Below, piece after piece: positions 1 to 3,932 of a stretch of 7,977 nt of DNA. This DNA comes from Gammaproteobacteria bacterium. Its GTDB lineage: Bacteria > Pseudomonadota > Gammaproteobacteria > Steroidobacterales > MnTg04. Each line of letters begins with the position of its first letter. Position 1 is the stretch's first letter. Made by a program: the position numbers and the translations under genes. Location: assembly GCA_027297845.1 (NCBI GenBank), contig JAPUHG010000115.1, forward strand, positions 1 to 7,977, in the 5' to 3' direction. The notes beneath the pieces are model-generated. The model was not told where the DNA came from, searched no databases, and worked only from the letters and a program-made list of their open reading frames with translations.

Positions 1-123
1 GACAATGTGCAAGTCACGGTTGAGTTGATTGCACCGATCGCTATGGAAGAGGGTCTGCGGTTTGCTATCCGTGAGGGTGGCCGCACCGTGGGTGCCGGCG
101 TCGTCGCCAAAATCATCGAGTAA
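1..123 (+). CDS. tuf: Elongation factor Tu, C-terminal 40 residues (5' part outside window)
   Basis: The window opens in frame inside a gene whose last 40 codons end at TAA 121-123. The peptide runs from DNVQVTVELIAPIAMEEGLR to GGRTVGAGVVAKIIE, the very conserved end of beta-barrel domain 3 of EF-Tu. EF-Tu is the cytosolic GTPase that carries aminoacyl-tRNA to the ribosomal A site; this domain takes part in binding tRNA and EF-Ts. The GTPase domain and domain 2 lie upstream of the window, so about nine tenths of a normal protein of roughly 395 residues is missing only because of the window edge. A tuf copy just before tRNA-Trp, secE and nusG is the usual order in many gammaproteobacteria (tufB position). 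Nothing in the visible part looks damaged. Confidence 0.97.
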   Translation, partial: DNVQVTVELIAPIAMEEGLRFAIREGGRTVGAGVVAKIIE

Positions 124-139
124 TTTTTTTAACACAGGT

Positions 140-165
140 ACACGACCGGAAATTCCCGGTCGTGT
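140..165 (+). terminator. 10-bp hairpin between tuf and tRNA-Trp; weak terminator or processing site
   Basis: Bases 140-149 (ACACGACCGG) pair perfectly with 156-165 (CCGGTCGTGT) around a 6-base loop. The stem lies 16 bases after the tuf stop codon. The tail after it is only loosely T-rich (GTCTGCTTTATT, 166-177), with no immediate T run. It may end part of the tuf transcripts, protect their 3' end, or mark the place where the tRNA precursor is cut out. No convincing promoter is visible between it and the tRNA, so at least some read-through into tRNA-Trp is likely. Confidence 0.55.
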
Positions 166-192
166 GTCTGCTTTATTCGCGAGAGGTACAAC

Positions 193-268
193 AGGCCAGT
201 AGCTCAATTGGCAGAGCGGCGGTCTCCAAAACCGCAGGTTGGGGGTTCGATTCCCTCCTGGCCTGCCA
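193..268 (+). tRNA. trpT: tRNA-Trp (anticodon CCA)
   Basis: A 76-base gene folds into a complete cloverleaf. The acceptor stem AGGCCAG (193-199) pairs fully with CTGGCCT (258-264), followed by discriminator G265 and an encoded CCA at 266-268. The D arm begins AGCTC near 201. The anticodon stem GCGGT (219-223) pairs with ACCGC (231-235) around loop CTCCAAA, giving anticodon CCA at 226-228, which reads UGG. The T stem 241-245 pairs with 253-257 (one G-U pair) around loop TTCGATT. The G discriminator and CCA anticodon are the known identity elements for tryptophanyl-tRNA synthetase. Its place between tuf and secE matches other gammaproteobacteria and suggests co-transcription and cutting out of a longer transcript. 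Confidence 0.98.
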
Positions 269-321
269 CGGTTCCGGAGAGCCCCCAGCGGCTGCAGTGA
301 CGACTGACTTTACGATCATTC

Positions 322-699
322 ATGAATGCCCGGACCGAAACCGGTGCCAGCGCACTGGATACAGTAAAGCTTTTTCTCGCGATCGCCGTCCTGATAGGTG
401 GCATCGTTGCTTATTACTATTATCCGGATCTGTCAGTCCTGATCAGGGCGGGCGGAATTCTGGCATCTGTCGTGATCGCTATTGTCATAGTCATGCAAAC
501 CGCGAAGGGCCGGGACATGTGGCAATTCATCCAGACCTCGCGTGTCGAGCTACGCAAAGTGGTCTGGCCGAACCGGCAGGAAACGACGCAAACCACGCTG
601 GCCGTGATCGTTTTCGTCATTATCCTGGGCGTGTTTTTCTGGGGTCTGGATATGGGACTGTTATGGGTAACCAAGACTCTGACCGGGCAGGGTGGCTGA
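322..699 (+). CDS. secE: Preprotein translocase subunit SecE (three-helix type)
   Basis: This 125-residue inner-membrane protein has the size and layout of E. coli SecE (127 residues). SecE clamps the two halves of SecY in the SecYEG channel that exports unfolded proteins with SecA. Hydrophobic segments lie at about residues 16-34, 40-58 and 93-115. Between the second and third is the cytosolic amphipathic helix with the family hallmark ELRKVVWPNRQET (76-88), followed by the essential third membrane helix. Many bacteria have only that last helix; three helices are typical of this class. ATG 322 is chosen because the N-terminus then has normal length, but there is no clear Shine-Dalgarno sequence before it. 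The stop codon is one base from the nusG start, so the two genes form one unit, as in E. coli. No dedicated promoter was recognisable in 269-321. Confidence 0.96.
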   Translation: MNARTETGASALDTVKLFLAIAVLIGGIVAYYYYPDLSVLIRAGGILASVVIAIVIVMQTAKGRDMWQFIQTSRVELRKVVWPNRQETTQTTLAVIVFVIILGVFFWGLDMGLLWVTKTLTGQGG

Positions 700-700
700 T

Positions 701-1234
701 ATGGCCCTGCGCTGGTATGTCGTGCATGCCTACTCGAATTTCGAGCACAAGGTAAAAAAATCGTTGCAGGAGCGCATCGAACTTGACGGCATGCAGGACA
801 AGTTTGGCGAGATTCTCGTCCCCACCGAGGAAGTGGTGGAAATGAAAAATGGGCAGAAACGGCGTAGCGAAAGAAAATTTTACCCGGGCTATGTGCTGGT
901 GCAGATGGTTATGGACGAGGACAGCTGGCACCTGGTGAAGTCGGTACCCAAGGTTCTGGGCTTTATTGGCGGAACCAGCGACAAGCCGGCGCCGATCTCA
1001 GAGAAAGAAGCCGAAAATATAGTGCAGCGGGTTCAGGAAGGCGTCGATAAGCCAAGGCCCAAAGTACTGTTTGAGCCAGGCGAAATGGTTCGTGTGGTCG
1101 ATGGGCCGTTCAACGATTTCAATGGTGTCGTTGAGCAGGTCAATTATGAAAAGAGCCGTCTGCAGGTTGCTGTGCAGATACTCGGACGTTCCACACCGGT
1201 GGAGTTGGATTTTAGCCAGGTCGAAAAGGCCTGA
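701..1234 (+). CDS. nusG: Transcription elongation/antitermination factor NusG
   Basis: NusG is a 177-residue cytosolic factor. Its N-terminal domain sits on the RNA polymerase clamp and suppresses pausing; its C-terminal KOW domain binds either ribosomal protein S10 or Rho. The NGN domain covers about 1-115, with RWYVVHAYS (4-12), VPTEEVVEM (40-48), SERKFYPGYVLVQM (56-69) and GFIGGTSDKP (87-96). The KOW domain covers about 122-177, with FEPGEMVRVVDGPFNDFNG (124-142) and the ending TPVELDFSQVEKA. I chose ATG 701 over GTG 692, which overlaps secE, because family members start just before the RWYVV motif and because the G-rich segment 689-695 is a suitable ribosome binding site five bases upstream. 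Position 161 is Leu where E. coli has Phe165. The close spacing with secE suggests translational coupling. Confidence 0.97.
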   Translation: MALRWYVVHAYSNFEHKVKKSLQERIELDGMQDKFGEILVPTEEVVEMKNGQKRRSERKFYPGYVLVQMVMDEDSWHLVKSVPKVLGFIGGTSDKPAPISEKEAENIVQRVQEGVDKPRPKVLFEPGEMVRVVDGPFNDFNGVVEQVNYEKSRLQVAVQILGRSTPVELDFSQVEKA

Positions 1235-1238
1235 GCCA

Positions 1239-1255
1239 GGTTTCAGGAAGAAACC
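1239..1255 (+). other. Small hairpin just after nusG
   Basis: GGTTTC (1239-1244) pairs with GAAACC (1250-1255) around loop AGGAA, four bases after the nusG stop. There is no T run after it (AGAAGCGGG follows), so it is not a standard intrinsic terminator. It may be a 3'-end stabiliser or a processing point separating secE-nusG from the rplK leader. Six base pairs can also arise by chance. Confidence 0.35.
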
Positions 1256-1310
1256 AGAAGCGGGAAATACAAGGATGGGGCCGGTTTGCCGGCATGTCGG
1301 AATGGAAGCA

Positions 1311-1338
1311 GGCGGGGAGCCGCAAGGCGTTTGCACCC
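1311..1338 (+). promoter_or_regulatory. Candidate L1-binding leader element upstream of rplK
   Basis: In the 121-base gap before rplK, GGG (1314-1316) can pair with CCC (1336-1338), enclosing an asymmetric internal loop (GA, 1317-1318, against GTTTGCA, 1329-1335) and an inner stem GCC-GCAA-GGC (1319-1328). It is known that E. coli L1 represses rplK-rplA by binding a leader structure imitating its 23S rRNA site, which has a GGUGGGAGGC strand opposite an asymmetric loop. The GGGGAGCC strand and the asymmetric loop here fit that pattern; this is inference from resemblance. A second hairpin, GCCGG-TTTG-CCGGC, occupies 1280-1293. The rplK ribosome binding site GAGG (1343-1346) follows directly, so bound L1 could block initiation. 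Confidence 0.5.
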
Positions 1339-1355
1339 AAACGAGGTTTTGAATA

Positions 1356-1787
1356 ATGGCCAAGAAAGTTCAGGGATATATCAAGCTGCAAATCCCGGCA
1401 GGCCAGGCGAACCCCAGTCCACCGGTCGGACCGGCACTGGGCCAGCATGGCGTCAACATCATGGAATTTTGCAAAGCCTTCAATGCCCATACGCAGGGCG
1501 TTGAGCCGGGTTTACCGATTCCCGTCGTCATCACCGTATACAGCGATCGAAGTTTCACCTTCATCAGCAAGACACCGCCCGCAGCGGTGCTGTTGAGAAA
1601 AGCCGCGAAGGTCAAGAAGGGCAGCGGCACGCCGAACACAGAGAAAGTCGGCAAGGTTAGCCGCGCCCAGCTCGAGGAAATCGCCACCGCCAAGGATCCG
1701 GATCTGACCGCCGCTGATATGGACGCGGCTGTGCGGACGATCGCAGGTACTGCCCGCAGTATGGGTATAGAAACGGAGGGCGTCTGA
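1356..1787 (+). CDS. rplK: 50S ribosomal protein L11
   Basis: L11 is a 143-residue protein (E. coli 142) at the base of the factor-binding stalk, where with its 23S rRNA site it helps elongation factors act, senses uncharged tRNA for RelA, and forms the thiostrepton target. The N-terminal domain carries the proline-rich switch NPSPPVGPALGQHGVNIMEF (19-38). The C-terminal RNA-binding domain begins near residue 73 with KTPPAAVLLRKAAK and includes KVGKVSRAQLEEIA and the ending GTARSMGIETEGV. Lys3 and the lysine at 40, the positions of PrmA methylation in E. coli, are both present. GAGG at 1343-1346 lies nine bases before ATG 1356. The stop is one base from the rplA start. Expression of the pair is probably controlled by L1 at the leader. 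Confidence 0.98.
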   Translation: MAKKVQGYIKLQIPAGQANPSPPVGPALGQHGVNIMEFCKAFNAHTQGVEPGLPIPVVITVYSDRSFTFISKTPPAAVLLRKAAKVKKGSGTPNTEKVGKVSRAQLEEIATAKDPDLTAADMDAAVRTIAGTARSMGIETEGV

Positions 1788-1788
1788 G

Positions 1789-2484
1789 ATGGCCAGGATC
1801 AGTAAAAAGAAAAAGTCCTGGGCGGACAAGATCGAGCCAGGAAAGAATTACGCTATTGACGAGGCTCTGGCGCTGGTCAAGGAATTTGCCACGGCCAAAT
1901 TAACCGAGTGCGTCGATGTATCGGTCAATCTCGGCGTGGATCCGCGCAAATCGGACCAGGTCGTTCGTGGTTCGACAGTATTGCCACACGGGATCGGGAA
2001 AACCATACGGGTGGCTGTGTTCGCGCAGGGTGAAAACGCTGGCAAAGCTACAGATGCCGGTGCCGACCTGGTTGGGTTCGAGGATCTGGCCGAGAAAATC
2101 AAAGGTGGCGAACTCGATTTTGATGTGTTGATCGCCACGCCTGACGCGATGCGCGTTGTTGGACCGTTGGGTCAGATTTTGGGTCCCCGTGGACTGATGC
2201 CGAATCCGAAAGTTGGCACGGTAGCCGCAGATGTGGCGGCCGCCGTAAAAAATGCGAAGGCAGGACAGGTGCGTTATCGCACCGACAAGGCCGGAACTAT
2301 CCATTGCCCGATTGGAGTCAGTGATTTCGACGTGAAAGCGCTTCGTGAAAACCTGAGCGCCTTGCTATCTGATTTAAACAAGGCAAAACCGGCTTCGTCC
2401 AAGGGTGTGTTTTTGAAGAGCCTGACCCTTTCGTCAACACAGGGACCGGGTGTCCTGGTGGATCAGGCCACGATAGAGGTATAG
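1789..2484 (+). CDS. rplA: 50S ribosomal protein L1
   Basis: L1 is a 231-residue protein (E. coli 234) forming the mobile stalk on the E-site side of the large subunit, where it helps release deacylated tRNA. It is also the feedback repressor of rplK-rplA in E. coli. Visible family motifs are ATAKLTECVDVSVNLGVDPR, VRGSTVLPHGIGK, the second-domain segment ending TPDAMRVVGPLGQILGPRG, GLMPNPKVGTV (135-145), and the return to domain I with VKNAKAGQVRYR. The start ATG 1789 is supported by GGAGG at 1775-1779, nine bases upstream inside the rplK end, and by the one-base gap to the rplK stop, which implies coupled translation. The C-terminus lacks the last few residues of the E. coli protein, a normal variation. 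A 319-base non-coding stretch follows. Confidence 0.98.
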   Translation: MARISKKKKSWADKIEPGKNYAIDEALALVKEFATAKLTECVDVSVNLGVDPRKSDQVVRGSTVLPHGIGKTIRVAVFAQGENAGKATDAGADLVGFEDLAEKIKGGELDFDVLIATPDAMRVVGPLGQILGPRGLMPNPKVGTVAADVAAAVKNAKAGQVRYRTDKAGTIHCPIGVSDFDVKALRENLSALLSDLNKAKPASSKGVFLKSLTLSSTQGPGVLVDQATIEV

Positions 2485-2517
2485 GGAATGAGTTTCCAGA
2501 TGGCCGGCCTTTTTTAG

Positions 2518-2679
2518 GCTGACGCCCCCGGAAACGGTAAAGAAGTGTATGAGCGCCGGAGCGATCCGGTGAGCGTCGAAGACCGCAGGTGAGTGAAGCA
2601 TGGTCGCAAAGTCGCGGCTTGAATGCGGAGCTTTTAATTGAGCCAATCGGCCTGCGCAGACCGTGTTACCCGCGTCAGC
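2518..2679 (+). promoter_or_regulatory. L10 leader RNA (rplJ-rplL autoregulatory region)
   Basis: Most of the gap between rplA and rplJ can fold into one closed structure. GCTGACGC (2518-2525) pairs perfectly with GCGTCAGC (2672-2679), closing the domain. Inside, ACGGT (2534-2538) pairs with ACCGT (2660-2664), and CGCAGG (2584-2589) pairs with CCTGCG (2651-2656). A local hairpin, CCGGA-GCGA-TCCGG, stands at 2556-2569. In E. coli the complex of L10 with L7/L12 binds a kink-turn containing leader here and represses rplJ-rplL translation. The GACCGCAGG and CCTGCGCAGACCGT strands resemble, from memory, those of the described L10 leader family. The pairings are seen in the sequence; binding by L10 is inferred from position and likeness. 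An alternative partner for 2536-2540 is TTACC at 2666-2670. Confidence 0.75.
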
Positions 2680-2697
2680 ATTCTGTGCTGAAAGGGC

Positions 2698-2739
2698 CAC
2701 TGTCGATGACGCAATGGCGGGAACGCCGGAGTGTCAGTG
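2698..2739 (+). promoter_or_regulatory. Two-part stem-loop between the L10 leader and rplJ
   Basis: CACTG (2698-2702) pairs with CAGTG (2735-2739), and inside it GGCG-GGAA-CGCC forms a compact hairpin at 2716-2727. It fills the space between the L10-leader domain and the rplJ initiation region. Its role is unknown: it could space the two domains, or be part of the switch that passes on L10 binding. No protein-coding frame here looks real. Confidence 0.4.
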
Positions 2740-2747
2740 AGGTGGGC

Positions 2748-2799
2748 GGAACAGGATGTTCCTCCTTTATTTATAGATGGACCCTTTTAGACAGGAGGT
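2748..2799 (+). promoter_or_regulatory. rplJ ribosome binding site with possible masking hexamer
   Basis: The rplJ Shine-Dalgarno sequence AGGAGGT (2793-2799) is strong and about five bases before ATG 2804. CCTCCT at 2761-2766 is its exact complement and could pair with 2793-2798 around a 26-base loop, hiding the site. The same region can instead form GGAAC (2748-2752) with GTTCC (2758-2762) around AGGAT, which uses two of the same bases and would leave the ribosome binding site free. The two folds exclude each other. This is a structural inference; translation of rplJ is known to be repressed in E. coli by L10 binding upstream. Confidence 0.5.
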
Positions 2800-2803
2800 A
2801 ATC

Positions 2804-3331
2804 ATGCCATTGCGTCTGGAAGACAAGAAAGCACTTGTCGCAGAGGTCAATGTAGTGGCAGCCAATGCTTACTCGGCTCTTGCGGCTGAGTATCGTGGTC
2901 TGACCGTTACGCAGATGACAGAATTGCGCAAAGAAGCGCGCGAGTCTGGCGTCTACATGCGTGTGGTCAAGAACACACTGGCACGAAGAGCGATCGTAGG
3001 TACTGAGTTTGAGTGCCTGAGCGAGATCCTCAACGGCCCGGTGTTGCTGGCGTTCTCCCAGGAGGACCCCGGTGCAGCGGCCCGCGTGGTGAAGAAGTTC
3101 GCCATGGAAAACGACAAGCTGGTAACTGTCGGTCTGGCCATTAACGGCAATCTGTTGCCGGCCGCCGATCTGGATCGTCTGGCGTCACTGCCAAACCTCG
3201 AGCAAGCGCTAGGCATGCTCGCTGGCGTTATTCAGGCGCCAATTACCAAGCTGGTTCGTACCCTTGCCGAACCGCACGCCAAGATGGCGCGCACGTTCGC
3301 GGCTGTTCGTGATCAAAAGCAGGTGGCCTGA
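2804..3331 (+). CDS. rplJ: 50S ribosomal protein L10 (stalk base, L7/L12 anchor)
   Basis: L10 holds the L7/L12 dimers of the ribosomal stalk and, with them, represses its own mRNA. This protein is 175 residues against 165 in E. coli. It matches E. coli without gaps to about residue 130, with RGLTVTQMTELRKEARESGV (31-50), YMRVVKNTLARRA (51-63) and DPGAAARVVKKFA (88-100). The extra ten residues lie in the C-terminal helix, where a repeat is visible: KLVRTLAEPHA (149-159) then KMARTFAAVRD (160-170). I chose ATG 2804 with the AGGAGGT site directly before it; an in-frame ATG at 2777 would add nine unrelated residues and lacks a ribosome binding site. The gene follows the L10 leader and precedes rplL by 62 bases. 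Confidence 0.98.
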   Translation: MPLRLEDKKALVAEVNVVAANAYSALAAEYRGLTVTQMTELRKEARESGVYMRVVKNTLARRAIVGTEFECLSEILNGPVLLAFSQEDPGAAARVVKKFAMENDKLVTVGLAINGNLLPAADLDRLASLPNLEQALGMLAGVIQAPITKLVRTLAEPHAKMARTFAAVRDQKQVA

Positions 3332-3362
3332 ACCGCTACTGAGCAAACGACTATTTAATTAT

Positions 3363-3379
3363 TTGTGTGGGTAACACAA
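3363..3379 (+). promoter_or_regulatory. Small stem-loop just before the rplL ribosome binding site
   Basis: TTGTGT (3363-3368) pairs with ACACAA (3374-3379) around GGGTA. It ends one base before AGGAG (3381-3385), the ribosome binding site eight bases upstream of the rplL ATG. It leaves that site open and may keep the initiation region free of other pairing, which would suit a protein needed in several copies per ribosome. The stem is short and AT-containing, so its importance is uncertain. Confidence 0.4.
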
Positions 3380-3393
3380 CAGGAGTTTTAGAA

Positions 3394-3771
3394 ATGGCTG
3401 TAACAAAAGACGAGATTCTCGAAGCGATCTCCAACATGAGCGTTATGGACGTTGTCGAACTGATTTCCGATATGGAAGAGAAGTTCGGCGTGTCCGCTGC
3501 TGCCCCGGTGGCGGCTGCCGCAGCACCCGCTGCCGGTGGCGATGCCGCAGCTGCAGAGCAGACTGAATTTGACGTTGTTATGACTTCATATGGCGCGAAC
3601 AAGGTTTCCGTCATCAAGGTTGTTCGTGCAATGACCGGTCTTGGCCTGAAAGAAGCCAAGGATCTGGTGGAGTCCGCTCCTGCCCCGGTCAAGGAAGGAG
3701 TAACCAAGGATGAAGCAGCAGACGTTCAGAAAAAACTTGAGGAAGCTGGCGCAAGCGTTGAAATCAAGTAA
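3394..3771 (+). CDS. rplL: 50S ribosomal protein L7/L12
   Basis: This 125-residue acidic protein (E. coli 121) is the multi-copy part of the ribosomal stalk; its C-terminal domains recruit translational GTPases such as EF-Tu and EF-G. Residues 1-33 form the dimerising, L10-binding domain (SVMDVVELISDMEEKFGV). Residues 34-55 are an alanine-rich flexible hinge. The C-terminal domain from about 57 holds TEFDVV, GANKVSVIKVVRAMTGLGLK and EAKDLVESAP, the helix surface that contacts GTPases, and ends KKLEEAGASVEIK. ATG 3394 is preferred over the in-frame GTG 3367 because AGGAG (3381-3385) is correctly spaced and homologues begin MxxTKDxI. The hinge is a normal low-complexity linker. The stop codon overlaps a hairpin that opens the rplL-rpoB gap. 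Confidence 0.98.
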   Translation: MAVTKDEILEAISNMSVMDVVELISDMEEKFGVSAAAPVAAAAAPAAGGDAAAAEQTEFDVVMTSYGANKVSVIKVVRAMTGLGLKEAKDLVESAPAPVKEGVTKDEAADVQKKLEEAGASVEIK

Positions 3772-3797
3772 GCGGAAGGTCCGCTTGCTTTGTTCTT
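3770..3797 (+). terminator. Hairpin overlapping the rplL stop codon, with weak T-rich tail
   Basis: AAGCGGA (3770-3776, starting inside the TAA stop) pairs with TCCGCTT (3780-3786) around a three-base loop AGG. The tail GCTTTGTTCTT (3787-3797) is only moderately T-rich. It may be a weak attenuator or a 3'-end stabiliser for the rplL message; termination is less likely than at 3829-3872. Confidence 0.45.
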
Positions 3798-3802
3798 CGA
3801 GC

Positions 3803-3817
3803 ACGGGCTTTGCCCGT
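3803..3817 (+). other. GC-rich hairpin in the rplL-rpoB gap
   Basis: ACGGGC (3803-3808) pairs with GCCCGT (3812-3817) around TTT. There is no T tail (CAACCAGG follows). It is the second of four consecutive stem-loops between rplL and rpoB and may be a structural or processing element. Confidence 0.45.
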
Positions 3818-3828
3818 CAACCAGGATC

Positions 3829-3872
3829 GGCTGGCGACCATGTCGCCGGCCTTTTCCTGTTTCTGTTTTATT
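3829..3872 (+). terminator. Intrinsic terminator/attenuator between rplL and rpoB
   Basis: GGCTGGCGAC (3829-3838) pairs with GTCGCCGGCC (3842-3851), ten pairs including one G-U, around loop CAT. TTTT follows at once (3852-3855), with further T-rich sequence to 3872. This has the form of an intrinsic terminator. In E. coli a partial terminator in the same gap lets only a fraction of polymerases continue into rpoB-rpoC, keeping RNA polymerase subunits well below ribosomal proteins. The position, 57 bases after the rplL stop, fits the same role here. It cannot be fully terminating unless rpoB has its own promoter, and I did not recognise one downstream. Confidence 0.75.
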
Positions 3873-3873
3873 C

Positions 3874-3915
3874 CGGGCTGCAAGCCGCTGTATAGCGGCC
3901 TGATGCAACGGCCCG
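3874..3915 (+). other. Long imperfect stem-loop, candidate RNase III processing site
   Basis: CGGGC (3874-3878) pairs with GCCCG (3911-3915), TGCA (3879-3882) with TGCA (3904-3907), and GCCGCT (3884-3889) with AGCGGC (3894-3899) around GTAT. Together they make about 15 pairs, interrupted by a three-base bulge and a small internal loop. E. coli RNase III is known to cut the rplL-rpoB spacer. An imperfect stem of this length in the same spacer is a plausible equivalent, but the cleavage is inferred. It ends four bases before the rpoB ribosome binding site. Confidence 0.45.
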
Positions 3916-3932
3916 AACCGAGGTAGCACACG

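Noticed and set aside
288..316. Possible secE promoter with TACGAT (311-316) as -10
   Set aside because: There is no recognisable -35 hexamer 16-18 bases upstream, and transcription from tuf/tRNA-Trp is an adequate explanation.
692..700. GTG 692 as the nusG start, overlapping secE
   Set aside because: It would add three residues not seen at NusG N-termini and would place the G-rich ribosome binding segment inside the gene. ATG 701 has correct spacing and length.
162..755. 197-codon open frame across the tRNA and secE
   Set aside because: It runs through the tRNA-Trp gene and then out of frame through secE, overlapping into nusG. The peptide has no coherent domain or membrane pattern; secE in the other frame is clearly the real gene.
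1241..1271. Possible rplK promoter: TTTCAG (1241-1246) and AATACA (1266-1271)
   Set aside because: The hexamers match the sigma70 consensus poorly and the spacing is 19 bases. E. coli has a promoter before rplK, so one may exist, but I cannot support a position from sequence alone.
2589..2801. Small open frame (about 70 codons) within the rplA-rplJ gap
   Set aside because: It overlaps the structured L10 leader, its peptide is arginine/serine-rich without recognisable features, and no ribosome binding site is seen.
2777..2803. In-frame ATG 2777 as the rplJ start
   Set aside because: It has no Shine-Dalgarno sequence, would code the strong AGGAGGT site into protein, and adds nine residues not found in L10.
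3490..3560. GC-rich alanine-coding repeat in rplL as a DNA repeat element
   Set aside because: It is the normal alanine-rich hinge of L7/L12, not a separate repeat.
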